Positions 44,001 to 56,021 of a stretch of DNA of 64,000 nt are shown here, in pieces. Numbering within the stretch: the stretch's first letter is position 1; every line of letters begins with the position of its first letter. The position numbers were made by a program, and so were the translations under genes. The notes beneath the pieces are model-generated. The model worked only from the letters and a program-made list of their open reading frames with translations, was not told where the DNA came from and ran no database searches. Source of the DNA: Hanleya hanleyi (taxonomy: Eukaryota > Mollusca > Polyplacophora > Lepidopleurida > Hanleyidae); contig JAVTVY010037242.1 in the NCBI GenBank assembly GCA_036873755.1, positions 62,001-126,000 on the forward strand, read 5' to 3'.

Positions 44001-47000
44001 AAGGTTGCCCTCCACAGTTTCGTAGTAATGGCCCCTCTCTAATTTCATAATACGATAGACTGCCCTTGTTCTGCTACATCATAATTCTTCTTGTCTCCTT
44101 AATAGCTTATATCTATAATGCCATCCTATTCAGCATTATCAACGCTGCAAACGAGTACGTACAAATCGAGGGCTGGCTTCGTCTACACGCTGATCGGGAT
44201 CATGGAGTAAAGTTTGTCCTGCCTTAGTTATGCCCCTTGGGTTTGCCTAAAAATCGGGACTCATTTACGGGAAGAAAATCTGACAAAAAACGGTTAGGTT
44301 GACACCCACTTTTGTCTGCCTTTTTAAGTTGAGACCGGACCAGGGAAGGTGTGTAAGAAGTTTAATTAAAATCGCTCTTACAGATTTTTCTGGAAATTGA
44401 GCCGAATTTGACCATTTTTCGACATTTTTAAGGGGTTTTCTAGGAAAAATGAAGCAAGCATGGAGAAGAATATTCGAGTTTAAATTTTCTATAACATAGC
44501 AGTGGTATATCTTAAAATAATAGTTTCATCGTGCTCTTTCAGAAAATATATACATATAAGTGATTTGGGTTGAAGGTTTGACGACAACTGGTGGCCGAAA
44601 AACGGACCCATAGTCTATTCCATGCCGAATGAAAGAATCTCTGGAGTGCACCCTTTAAGGCATAATAGTGGAGTCTATGCATTATCTTAATGTAGACTCC
44701 GTTACGGAGCGGAAATGTGTCATTACGCCAGATTGTTTAATTTTGACTGCCAAGTTACACCTGAAACGCTATTTTCGGAAGCAGGTGGAAAGAAGACCAG
44801 GAGTTCGATTAAAATAATCCACAGTGTGTCCATTAGTATACTATTGAGGTTATTGCATACTGTATTCCATACATGAGTTATCTCCCCCTGGAATGAGATT
44901 TCGGTAGATATTATGGCAGAACTAGGTCATATCAAAATGATATCAATTTGCCAGTGTAAATTTTCTTTACAAGAGAACCCATTTACAGTCCATAAAGGAT
45001 GGAATAGATGTATATTATTATGGTTTTACGAATTATTTTTCAAGTTTCTGAAGTATTTCCCATGTTTCTGGGAGGAAATTCAGTGGAAAATTACCAATAA
45101 TTTGACTTGGTTCCATCTCTTATTTGCATTTTCCCGTGTTTCTGCTATCATTGGAAAGCGAAAAAGCAACCACGGCCTTCAGATTGCCGAATGGATGCAC
45201 ATTATTCAGAAGAAATAGGTTAATTTTGAGTTTTATTCTCGAAAATCCTGCTAGAATTGGCAAAAGTGATCAAAACAAAGATGGGGTAGGGGGAAAGTTA
45301 TCGGTCGGATTTCCCGCAATAATATGTATAACTGGCAAGTGTTGTATACCGCCATACTCGCAAACACTCTGAGATTACGATAAATGTGAATAATTAATTT
45401 AGTAAAAAACTTCCTGCCCCTTAATTAAGGTTGCCTCCACAGTTTCGTAGTAATGGCCCCTCTCTAATTTCATAATACGATAGACTGCCCTTGTTCTGCT
45501 ACATCATAATTCTTCTTGTCTCCTTAATAGCTTATATCTATAATGCCATCCTATTCAGCATTATCAACGCTGCAAACGAGTACGTACAAATCGAGGGCTG
45601 GCTTCGTCTACACGCTGATCGGGATCATGGAGTAAAGTTTGTCCTGCCTTAGTTATGCCCCTTGGGTTTGCCTAAAAATCGGGACTCATTTACGGGAAGA
45701 AAATCTGACAAAAAACGGTTAGGTTGACACCCACTTTTGTCTGCCTTTTTAAGTTGAGACCGGACCAGGGAACGTGTGTAAGAAGTTTAATTAAAATCGC
45801 TCTTACAGATTTTTCTGGAAATTGAGCCGAATTTGACCATTTTTCGACATTTTTAAGGGGTTTTCTAGGAAAAATGAAGCAAGCATGGAGAAGAATATTC
45901 GAGTTTAAATTTTCTATAACATAGCAGTGGTATATCTTAAAATAATAGTTTCATCGTGCTCTTTCAGAAAATATATACATATAAGTGATTTGGGTTGAAG
46001 GTTTGACGACAACTGGTGGCCGAAAAACGGACCCATAGTCTATTCCATGCCGAATGAAAGAATCTCTGGAGTGCACCCTTTAAGGCATAATAGTGGAGTC
46101 TATGCATTATCTTAATGTAGACTCCGTTACGGAGCGGAAATGTGTCATTACGCCAGATTGTTTAATTTTGACTGCCAAGTTACGCCTGAAACGCTATTTT
46201 CGGAAGCAGGTGGAAAGAAGACCAGGAGTTCGATTAAAATAATCCACAGTGTGTCCATTAGTATACTATTGAGGTTATTGCATACTGTATTCCATACATG
46301 AGTTATCTCCCCCTGGAATGAGATTTCGGTAGATATTATGGCAGAACTAGGTCATATCAAAATGATATCAATTTGCCAGTGTAAATTTTCTTTACAAGAG
46401 AACCCATTTACAGTCCATAAAGTCTGGAATAGATGTATATTATTATGGTTTTACGAATTATTTTTCAAGTTTCTGAAGTATTTCCCATGTTTCTGGGAGG
46501 AAATTCAGTGGAAAATTACCAATAATTTGACTTGGTTCCATCTCTTATTTGCATTTTCCCGTGTTTCTGCTATCATTGGAAAGCGAAAAAGCAACCACGG
46601 CCTTCAGATTGCCGAATGGATGCACATTATTCAGAAGAAATAGGTTAATTTTGAGTTTTATTCTCGAAAATCCTGCTAGAATTGGCAAAAGTGATCAAAA
46701 CAAAGATGGGGTAGGGGGAAAGTTATCGGTCGGATTTCCCGCAATAATATGTATAACTGGCAAGTGTTGTATACCGCCATACTCGCAAACACTCTGAGAT
46801 TACGATAAATGTGAATAATTAATTTAGTAAAAAACATCCTGCCCCTTAAGGTTGCCCTCCACAGTTTCGTAGTAATGGCCCCTCTCTAATTTCATAATAC
46901 GATAGACTGCCCTTGTTCTGCTACATCATAATTCTTCTTGTCTCCTTAATAGCTTATATCTATAATGCCATCCTATTCAGCATTATCAACGCTGCAAACG

Positions 47001-48922
47001 AGTACGTACAAATCGAGGGCTGGCTTCGTCTACACGCTGATCGGGATCATGGAGTAAAGTTTGTCCTGCCTTAGTTATGCCCCTTGGGTTTGCCTAAAAA
47101 TCGGGACTCATTTACGGGAAGAAAATCTGACAAAAAACGGTTAGGTTGACACCCACTTTTGTCTGCCTTTTTAAGTTGAGACCGGACCAGGGAAGGTGTG
47201 TAAGAAGTTTAATTAAAATCGCTCTTACAGATTTTTCTGGAAATTGAGCCGAATTTGACCATTTTTCGACATTTTTAAGGGGTTTTCTAGGAAAAATGAA
47301 GCAAGCATGGAGAAGAATATTCGAGTTTAAATTTTCTATAACATAGCAGTGGTATATCTTAAAATAATAGTTTCATCGTGCTCTTTCAGAAAATATATAC
47401 ATATAAGTGATTTGGGTTGAAGGTTTGACGACAACTGGTGGCCGAAAAACGGACCCATAGTCTATTCCATGCCGAATGAAAGAATCTCTGGAGTGCACCC
47501 TTTAAGGCATAATAGTGGAGTCTATGCATTATCTTAATGTAGACTCCGTTACGGAGCGGAAATGTGTCATTACGCCAGATTGTTTAATTTTGACTGCCAA
47601 GTTACACCTGAAACGTTATTTTCGGAAGCAGGTGGAAAGAAGACCAGGAGTTCGATTAAAATAATCCACAGTGTGTCCATTAGTATACTATTGAGGTTAT
47701 TGCATACTGTATTCCATACATGAGTTATCTCCCCCTGGAATGAGATTTCGGTAGATATTATGGCAGAACTAGGTCATATCAAAATGATATCAATTTGCCA
47801 GTGTAAATTTTCTTTACAAGAGAACCCATTTACAGTCCATAAAGTCTGGAATAGATGTATATTATTATGGTTTTACGAATTATTTTTCAAGTTTCTGAAG
47901 TATTTCCCATGTTTCTGGGAGGAAATTCAGTGGAAAATTACCAATAATTTGACTTGGTTCCATCTCTTATTGGCATTTTCCCGTGTTTCTGCTATCATTG
48001 GAAAGCGAAAAAGCAACCACGGCCTTCAGATTGCCGAATGGATGCACATTATTCAGAAGAAATAGGTTAATTTTGAGTTTTATTCTCCAAAATCTTGCTA
48101 GAATTGGCAAAAGTGATCAAAACAAAGATGGGGTAGGGGGAAAGTTATCGGTCGGATTTCCCACAATAATATGTATAACTGGCAAGTGTTGTATACCGCC
48201 ATACTCACAAACACTCTGAGATTACGATAAATGTGAATAATTAATTTCGTAAAAAAACATCCTGCCCCTTAAGGTTTCCCTCCACAGTTTCGTAGTAATG
48301 GCCCCTCTCTAATTTCATAATACGATAGACTGCCCTTGTTCTGCTACATCATAATTCTTCTTTTCTCCTTAATAGCTTATATCTATAATGCCATCCTATT
48401 CAGCATTATCAACGCTGCAAACGAGTACGTACAAATCGAGGGCTGGCTTCGTCTACACGCTGATCGGGATCATGGAGTAAAGTTTGTCCTGCCTCAGTTA
48501 TGCCCTTGGGTGTGCCTAAAAATCGGGACTCATTTACGGGAAGAAAATCTGACAAAAAACGGTTAGGTTGACACCCACTTTTGTTTGCCTTTTTAAGTTG
48601 AGACCGGACCAGGGAACGTGTGTAATAAGTTTAATTAAAATCGCTCTTACAGATTTTTCTGGAAATTGAGCCGAATTTGACCATTTTTCGACATTTTTAA
48701 GGGGTTTTCTAGGAAAAATGAAGCAAACATGGAGAAGAATGTTCGAGTTTAAATTTTCTATAACATAGCAGTGGTATATCTTAAAATAATAGTTTCATCG
48801 TGCTCTTTCAGAAAATATATACATATAAGTGATTTGGGTTGAAGGTTTGACGACAACTGGTGGCCGAAAAACGGACCCATAGTCTATTCCATGCCGAATG
48901 AAAGAATCTCTGGAGTGCACCC
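44001..48922 (+). repeat. 1.42-kb tandem repeat, 3.5 copies
   Basis: Units start AAGGTT(G/T)(C)CCTCCACAG at 44001, 45427, 46848 and 48271, so lengths are about 1426, 1421 and 1423 bp; the fourth is cut at 48922. Copies are ~98-99% identical. Each complete unit has a 101-codon ATG-started frame (44913, 46338, 47760) that stays open in all three with a few replacements, but it is AT-rich and has no known domain. A second frame (CNAILFSIINAANEYVQIEG region) is stopped by TAG in units 1-3 and is open in unit 4, where TAG became CAG. Most likely this is non-coding satellite-like DNA. Confidence 0.93.
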
Positions 48923-48927
48923 AAACT

Positions 48928-49329
48928 AAAATTCGAAAAATCCAACCAGAAAATCTCCCCAAAACTGCCATTTTTTAAAATGACGTCAGTGTGACGTCAT
49001 CAAAGCGGACATCTTGGATTTTTTCTACATTTTGTGGTGCTTTCACAAAAGGATATATTTTGGTAAGTTTCAGCCCCCTAGATTAACCCTATCTGGCCTG
49101 GGCTTTTTGGGACCTGTCCAGGCCTGGGAGGGGACCGAAATGGCCCCCCTCCTAATTATTTTTCTTACCCCTTCAGCTAGGGGGCTGAAACATATCACAC
49201 CATACTCGTGGGTAAAGCTCTACCAGAAAAAACCCAAGATGTCCGCTTTGATGACATCAGAGTGACGTCATTTTCAAAAACGAGATTTTATGATCGATTT
49301 TTCGGTCAGGTTTTCCGAATTTTTTATTA
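48928..49329. mobile_element. 400-bp foldback element
   Basis: Arms of about 150 bp are inverted: ATTCGAAAAATCCAACCAG...TGACGTCATCAAAGCGGACATCTTGG on the left, its complement on the right ending CGAATTTTTTATT. The middle holds TTTCAGCCCCCTAG and its complement around GGCCTGGGCTTTTTGGG. It inserted at the point where the fourth 1.42-kb unit stops. Confidence 0.85.
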
Positions 49330-49344
49330 ATGCAATTTCTCCCA

Positions 49345-50405
49345 AAAACTGCCTGATAAATTAGTAAATATTAATTTGATGTGAAATAAAATAGTTTTTG
49401 CCCACTTTTCATCGAGGAAAAGCAGAATTTTTTGAAGAAATATGATAAAAACATCACTTTTCTGGTACCCCACGTGGCCGCCATCTTTAATTTACACACG
49501 ATCTTCTGCTCGGGGGGTTATGCAAATAGGCTCAAAATGACCCACGAACCATCGCCTAGACCGGATGATGAAAATGACAATTATCATGTCCATGCATTTC
49601 TAGTTGACCGGAATACAAGCCTTACGTCACTCCGGTTGTCTAATATGGCATTCTTCAGGAATGGTCTATTGAACCGTATTATAAGCGTCTAGTTCGTCAT
49701 TTAGTATTCAGCCGTTGTCCCTTAACGTGCTTCCGTGTCCTTAATCCAAAGAACTAATTCGTGTACAGCATTAGCACCGCCTGACACTCATGATACACAC
49801 AAAAAACTTAGTTACTTTCCTACAAACGAGAAGCGGTCAACATATTTTAACAGTTTTGCAGGCCAGATATCATGATTTTCCAAAAATCCAATCCGCATCG
49901 CTGATCGGTTTCCTTAATCCATATGATTTTTGTCGTAATGTCATAGATGGCGGCCATGCCTCCTCGTTATGTATTATTGCTATTTATCTATAACACTGGA
50001 GTACGGTTAATCTCTACCTGAAACACGTTACTTTATGTAACTCAGTTCTCGATTTAAAGCTGCCAAGGTCTTACGAGATGTATAAAACTTGACTCGATGT
50101 CAATAGTGTAAACCAATATGGCGACCGTCTTAATACTATCGGACTTCTGTTGTTGTCTTTTTTTTTGCTACTACCTCCGGATCGACAAATACTTTAATGC
50201 TGACACTCCGTGACTTTTTAGTTTATCCTATTGGAATCATTTTGCATGACCGCCATGGATAAGTTCAAAATGGCGGTCATGTGGGGGTACCAGAGTGATA
50301 TTTTTATATTTCTTCAAATATTCCTGATGGGAAAGTGGGCAAAAAGTATTTTAGTTCATATCAGATTATTATTTACTAATTTATTTTTACATTTTCTGGT
50401 GGAGT
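49345..50405. repeat. 1.06-kb inverted-repeat element containing an RT 3' end
   Basis: Left arm 49345-49545 (TTTTTGCCCACTTTTC, GGTACCCCACGTGGCCGCCAT) pairs with 50195-50405 (ATGGCGGTCATGTGGGGGTACC, AAAGTGGGCAAAAAGTA). Inside, 49675-49970 is a minus-strand RT 3' end (TAAGCGTCTAGTTCGTCATTTAGTATTCAGCCG). Identity of the arms is moderate. Confidence 0.75.
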
Positions 50406-50447
50406 CTGATCCAAAGATATAGTCTGGTAGGTTTCTGCACTCTATCC

Positions 50448-50795
50448 TTAGGAATAAAGGAAATATATACGAGGGGAGGCATTTTCCCATGGAAGGGGGG
50501 GGGGAGGCGGGCACGTGCCTATGGAATTTGAGAGTTGATCTTGTTTGTTTGACAAGTATACCAGATTATATTTCTCTGCGTTTCTTGGGTCTTTTGACGG
50601 GTGTGCTGAGAACATAATTTGGAATGACTGAAAATCCCCGCCACAAGCATAGTCCAACACGTCCAAGGCTGAAACGATGCATGAAACTGCACCATGGCTT
50701 GTGAACAAAGTATACCTGCCCATATTCATACAAAGTCAAACTGCTGGGACTCGTGCGTGCTAGCCGTAAATTCGACCCGAGCAACATGTTCACTT
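50448..50795 (-). other. protein-like open frames, possible decayed exon
   Basis: Two overlapping minus-strand frames. One reads SHGAVSCIVSALDVLDYACG and YNLVYLSNKQDQLSNSIGTC; the other is basic at its end (KRPKKRREI). Both cannot be coding. GAATATGGGCAG|GTATAC near 50725 could be a donor. No family recognised. Confidence 0.3.
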
Positions 50796-50902
50796 GAATA
50801 CAAACATATTACATGTAGAAATTTCTACTTTTCTTGATTCTAGCAGAGTAATAAGCAGTTAAAGTGACTTACAACAGTTTAACAAACATTTGGACTCCCA
50901 GG
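50768..50902 (+). repeat. 135-bp dispersed duplication, copy 1
   Basis: AATTCGACCCGAGCAACATG through GGACTCCCAGG is repeated at 52776-52908 with about six differences. It lies between the two putative exon regions at 50.4-50.8 and 50.97 kb. Confidence 0.85.
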
Positions 50903-50970
50903 CACACACAGAATAATAAATCTACTTGCATTGCTATGGTGATTATTTGTGAGAAAAATAAATAGCTTAC

Positions 50971-51111
50971 ATTGCAAAAGAGGCTAAATTTTAAGCAGTT
51001 TGGCTTTGTATGAATATGAGCAGGGGATACTTTTTTGAACACATCAGGAAATTCAAGAAATGTCAACGATATACCTTCATATGTAACCAGTTCTCCCTCA
51101 GTTAAAGTCCA
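50971..51111 (-). CDS. putative internal exon, unknown gene
   Basis: 141 bp = 47 codons, phase 0 at both ends. The acceptor is GGCCTCTCTCAG (pyrimidine-rich) and the donor CAAT|GTAAGC. The peptide begins WTLTEGELVTYEGISLTFLE and continues FPDVFKKVSPAHIHTKPNC. Good splice sites and an open frame support a real exon, but neighbours could not be joined. No family recognised. Confidence 0.5.
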
Positions 51112-51646
51112 CTGAGAGAGGCCAACAGCCAGGCTGCCAGGCTGCTCCTATACGAGTCGCGTGTATTATAGTTTTTTTCCAGTCGATTTTTTTGTAAATG
51201 TAGTTGTAAATATTAACTTTAGTTATGAACTTTTGTATTCTTCATTGGTAAATTGCAAATATTCCTAGGTTCTGTTTTAAGATAATGCTATTTTCAGGCA
51301 TTCTGCCTGATCTTTATATTCTCTTTGCACAATGAATTCTATTCCTCTATATTTATCACACTCGTCTTCGAAGGTTGTTCCTTCTACTGCATCTTGATCT
51401 CGACTAGTGACAGTGTTCCTTATGTGAAAGCCAGGGCCATTGTCAGATGGATGTCAGTGAATAAATGACTTTATGACTTAACCTCGTTCGACGGCACAGT
51501 TACACAATCATCACCATAAAAAGTTGATGGCCCCAACTACAATCATTGCCAATCATTCGTGGAAAAAACCCATCAGCATTTCTATTACCATGATACGAAC
51601 AATTAACAAAGCTGAACCCAACTTTCAGACAAATATTTAACAGTTT

Positions 51647-51826
51647 TTACTTCGTTTTCTTAATGCACAATGAATTTGCGTGGTTCTTTGAGGTATCCAG
51701 CATAACTTTGGAACCGTGAAGATTTACTTCAAACCTGTCTTCAGCAAACACTTTGTAGATGTGCACATGTAGATGTTTTGTTGTCGCCGGCTCATATCGA
51801 ATCTTCCATTTAGTTCCATTAATAAA
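51647..51826 (-). other. protein-like open frame ending in TAA
   Basis: The minus-strand frame reads KWKIRYEPATTKHLHVHIYK, then VFAEDRFEVNLHGSKVMLDT, and stops at 51647. Amino-acid use is protein-like. No good acceptor was found at its start; an in-frame stop lies just before. Could be a last exon or a fragment. Confidence 0.35.
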
Positions 51827-52099
51827 TTAAACAACTTTTGTTTTCATCCGAAAAAGTGCATGAATACATTTCTCATTGCGAAGATGTTCATTGATTTAAA
51901 TGCATGATATAGACAAATGTAGAAGTTTAGATTTATCTGGATGTTATATGCGTAGTATCTGTCAGTGTTGAAAGATGTCATTTACTTGGAAGGTAACTAT
52001 ACCGATGCTTAACCTAGAAATTATATTTGGTATGGCCTATAGCTCGCAACTGAGCATATAAACATATGAAATGATTTTTGAGAGAGAACGAATACATTA

Positions 52100-52170
52100 G
52101 TTGTCAGCGGGATTCGAACCCACGACCACGGTTTATCGCGCCGATGCTCTACCGACTGAACTATTACGGC
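52100..52170 (-). tRNA. tRNA-like sequence, degenerate, probably a SINE head
   Basis: Box A (TAGTTCAGTCGGTAGAGCA) and box B (GGGTTCGAATCC) are both intact at the right distance. The anticodon stem and the acceptor stem (GCCGTAA against TGACAAC) do not pair. ATATTTGGTATGG(C)...TATAGC repeats flank it at 52021-52075 and 52261-52310. A tRNA-derived SINE or a tRNA pseudogene, not a working tRNA. Confidence 0.6.
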
Positions 52171-52313
52171 CCATAGGCATTACGCCCGTGGATTGTCCAT
52201 GTGATGAACAACCTTCTCTCTCGGTGTTCCAATGTGCGCAACTGGCTTTACAATGAAGGAATGATATTTGGTATGGCGTATAGCCCACCACTGGGCATAT
52301 ATGCATACATGTA

Positions 52314-52490
52314 CACTGTTAGAATTTTTGGGTCGGACAAACCCAATAATCTTGGGTCAATGGGCTTCCGATCCAAAAAATACTAGTCAGAAATTTTGGG
52401 TCAACTATTTTGACCCAACATTATTAGGTCACCACTCTCTTGGGTCGCTCTCCGACCCAATATTCTTGGGTTAACATCTTGGTGATTAGC
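52314..52490. repeat. TTGGGTC/GACCCAA short-palindrome element
   Basis: Starts ACACTGTTAGAATTTTTGGGTC. TTGGGTC and GACCCAA then recur about eight times at 10-40-bp spacing to 52480. The start resembles the TACACTCTTA end of the MITE at 41731. It looks like a one-ended MITE. Confidence 0.6.
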
Positions 52491-52670
52491 ATTTATCCTA
52501 ATTGGTCAACTAGTATGGTACTCCCACCACATATTTACGCCGTTAAAATTATCTGGTCGCCCCGACTAGAAAAACACTAGTCGAAATTTTCTACTCAACA
52601 GTCGAAATTTCCTAGTCAAGATTGACGACTATTATTTTCTTAGTCACCACCTCTAAATCTGAATACTCTT

Positions 52671-52765
52671 CATGAGCTGTGGAGCACATATGTGGGGGAG
52701 GGAAGGCTGATCTGTATACCGGCCATGTTAAATGTTGGACTGGTGCTATCTACGATAGGACTTAT
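52671..52765 (+). repeat. dispersed repeat family R1, copy 3
   Basis: GAGCTGTGGAGCACATATG, TATACCGGCCATGTTAAATG and GGACTTATAACATTATA match the copies at 787 and 1259. Confidence 0.6.
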
Positions 52766-52775
52766 AACATTATAT

Positions 52776-52908
52776 AATTCGACCCGAGCAACATTTCACT
52801 TGAATACAAACATATTACATGTAGAACTTTCTACTTTTCTTGATTCTAGCAGAGTAATAAGCAGTTAAAGTGACCTACAACATTTTAACAAACATTTGGA
52901 CTCCCAGG
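52776..52908 (+). repeat. 135-bp dispersed duplication, copy 2
   Basis: A near copy of 50768-50902. It ends exactly where the cassette fragment begins (CCAGGGTTGATACGAG), so the cassette's insertion point or a recombination breakpoint lies at about 52908. Confidence 0.8.
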
Positions 52909-53215
52909 GTTGATACGAGTTTTCCCCTATTGTAGGGGTAAAGTCCCGGCGTGTTCCGCTTTTTATATTTTCGGGACAAACCCCATGTATTTGGGACTAC
53001 TTTCTGTCCGCGGAGGCAAACTGTATCACCGCCAGACAGCGTCTACAGATATAGGTCAACCAGTCCTACCCAGGTCACGCCCGATTCACGCAGACCGGAA
53101 GTGACGTCATACATGCGCAGAACTCCTGCGCACACCACTTTCGATTTCTCGCGCATGCGCACTGGCACCAATGTGGCTTTAGATGCACTCTGTATACTAC
53201 TTACGAGCGTACCGA
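52909..53215 (-). repeat. cassette fragment: one TATA unit, head block, ETS-CRE site
   Basis: CCCCTATTGTAGGGGTAAAG and CGCTTTTTATATTTTCGGGA form one inverted TATA unit. Next comes a piece of the head block (TCTGTCCGCGGAGGC), then ACCGGAAGTGACGTCATACATGCGC, a fused ETS-CRE site next to ATGCGCAG. Then the RT 3' flank follows directly. Confidence 0.75.
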
Positions 53216-54260
53216 GAAAGAACTGTGGCGTTACGTTCCGTAACGTGTCTAAATCCGCTTATCTCGGGGCTAGGGGTCGTTTGAACTCATGTACTTCAAG
53301 ATCCTCGAGGTGTTCATATGAACACGCGCATTCAAAGCGTGACTGAGATACATCACTTTCTAGATAACGAATAACAACGAAAATCATGTGGATTAAGAAA
53401 GCCGATCAGTGATACGGTTTCGATATCTTTGGAACACATCATGATGCCTTGTCGCCATAATTAAAAACTATTGACTTCTTCACTCTTGTAGGAAACTAGT
53501 CTATGTTTATGTATACTATGATTGTTTTTCTTTGAATGTGGTCTTAATGCTGTTATTTGAATTATGTATTTGATTTATGGACTTGAAAATTCTTTAATGG
53601 ACGATGACGAACTAGACGCTTGTATTGTATAGTAATTTTTATTTTTTTTATTTTATGCATTATCTCGCCTAGTGCCATTTGCTAGATCCTGCTAACTGTG
53701 CGGATTTTAATTATCGTCACAATGCAATATTGCAGAAACTTTCAAAAGAGAGCTATACCACCAAGCGTCTTCCCTCAAATTTCCTAAATTTTGGCGATAC
53801 AATATCGCATGCTGATATCAAAATACGAGCGTAGCGTGGAAGATCTATGGGCTACGTTCCGTAACTTGTGTCTAATTTTGCTTAACCCGGGGTTATCGGA
53901 CTTATGGACCCATGTATTCAATATCCTCGTGTTGCTATAATGAACAGTCACAATCATAGCGTGACTGAGCTACATCATTATCTACTTAACGACTTTACAA
54001 CGAAAATCATATGGATTAAGAATACTGATCCGCGATACGGATTTGATATGTTTGGAACAGCGGCATAATCCAAAACTGTTGACCGATTCTCTCTTGCAGG
54101 AAACTAGATTATGTTGATGTATACTATGATTTGGTTTTAAATTTGGAGCTGTTATATGAATTAGTTCTTTGGATTATGGATGCGGAAATTCTTTAATGCA
54201 CGACGGTCGAATATTGAATGACGGACTTGACGCTTGCATTATAATGAAATTAGTTTTCTT
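53216..54260 (+). pseudogene. two decayed RT element 3' ends in tandem
   Basis: 53240-53640 is an RT 3' region (GTACTTCAAGATCCTCG, GATTAAGAAAGCCGATCAGTGATACGG). 53664-54260 restarts inside the RT C-terminal coding part (ATTTGCTAGATCCTGCTAAC, CCACCAAGCGTCTTCC) with several stops and frameshifts, then repeats the 3' region. A short inverted piece of the same 3' end is at 54305-54375. All are non-functional. Confidence 0.7.
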
Positions 54261-54727
54261 GACGACTGAGTTAACGAAAACAACGACATATTGACAAAGA
54301 ATCGTGTAGTCCGTCGTCGTCCATTAAAAAATTTCTGCGTCCATAATCCCAAGACTTGTTCCATATTCCATATAACATATTTGTTTCTGCAAAACCGACA
54401 TCATACATACATATTTATAAATTCAATAAACTAATGGTTGCTTTAACCCACACGCGCTTATGTAAAGTACTGTTAGTAAATCATTATTGTCTACTGATAT
54501 GGATTCAATTTTGCCGAAGTTCAATAAGATGTTATATTTTTTAGCTTGACGATCACAATCATCCGGTATGTCCTAGAAATATTTATCAGCTAACGTGACT
54601 GACTTGTCATTGACAGCTGGACTGGCATTGTCAGTTAGTACTTGTAGTGCTGCAGTCATATGCAAATGCGTCTGCAGTGCCGAATCCAGATTGGAACTCG
54701 TGATATTGTCAGCTGGTACGTTCTCAC

Positions 54728-54897
54728 CCGGGCATCTGTTATTTGACCGTGCACAAAAACTCCGTGAACCTGTTTTACCTTCATTTCGGTTGCGGTTCCA
54801 TTTATTTGCATAACAGACGTTGTTGGTGTATTCATTGTTATTTCTGTGCGAACGGCCACACTGTCCTTGCGATATATTAGCATAACACTTGCTTGAT
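54728..54897 (-). CDS. putative internal exon, unknown gene
   Basis: 170 bp. The acceptor is ATTTCATTTCTTACAAG and the donor CCGG|GTGAGA. The frame (QASVMLIYRKDSVAVRTEIT, then MNTPTTSVMQINGTATEMK and QVHGVFVHGQITDAR) is open throughout and ends phase 0. It shares strand with the putative exon at 50971-51111 and could belong to the same gene. No family recognised. Confidence 0.5.
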
Positions 54898-54899
54898 CT

Positions 54900-56020
54900 T
54901 GTAAGAAATGAAATCGATTACTTGTACCAACAGGACATCCAGTTCATGCCACACAACATTAATTTTACTACCAAAGGAACGCCTGGTTAAAAAGAGGACA
55001 CTATTATCTAGAGAAGCACAATACAGGCTGTTACGTGAGTTAAATTTTAATCTAGACGGCGCCAGCAGATTTTAAAATATCCAACCGTTGTTCTTGCTGT
55101 CCAGTCAGATATCTAACATTTGTCCAGCTGGTGAAACACGCTCTAATATGGCATATCTTATTATTTATATTATATTATATTATCAAAAAGAAAAACAAAT
55201 GTGGTATATCTTCAGTATATTATAGTTAGTTACCGCTTGCGGATGCCAGATGATATACATTACTTGGTATGACTGTCTTTGGCGAGTTTGGGGTGTGACT
55301 GCCAGGTAAGACCATCTGTTTATTTGCTCTCTTGTCAATATTCTAAACTAAGGCACTCGCTATATAATGGTTTATTAATTTCATATTCTAGAAGAATATT
55401 ACATTACCGTCATGCAGAAAACACCTGGTATATTTATCAGTTATGGTCTGCTCCCGACGGAACTATTTCCCCATAGTGCCATCTGGGGGAGATAGTTTCA
55501 TTCAAACTGAGAATTAGTGACAGTTCTATTTTGGGCATGTACTCTCAACAGTTCAAAGAAGTCATTTTGCAGACCAATTTAATGCAGGAAAACAGTGCAG
55601 TTTGTTGTGTCAATTGACTAGTTTGTAGCTAGATAATGCTGAAAAATGAATGGCACTAGAAACCAACCCAAACCCTTAAGCAGTGTTAAGTTTACTTAGT
55701 TCTATTGATTTGATTTTGAAACAGAACTGCCATTTGCTCTAAAAAAAAGTCTCAATATCTTGAATTTAACAAACCACAGAAAGTTGAAAATTAACACACA
55801 CACACGCACACAAATTTGGTTGTCATGATATTAATACTGTTGAATATTTTAATAAACAGGTGACTAAAAACGTGAACCTTGCATGTCAATTTTGTTCACA
55901 AGACCTCACTGTTGAACATATTCAAAAGGATTTCTGAACGGCGAGATATAAAATGAGCTCTACTGGACATCTGTTTAAAATAATGTGCAAAATATCAATT
56001 TCAGCTAAAAGCTATGATCA
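54900..56020. other. AT-rich intergenic or intronic, no gene seen
   Basis: Contains a short CA tract at about 55795-55810. No exon with good splice sites was found. Confidence 0.4.
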
Positions 56021-56021
56021 T

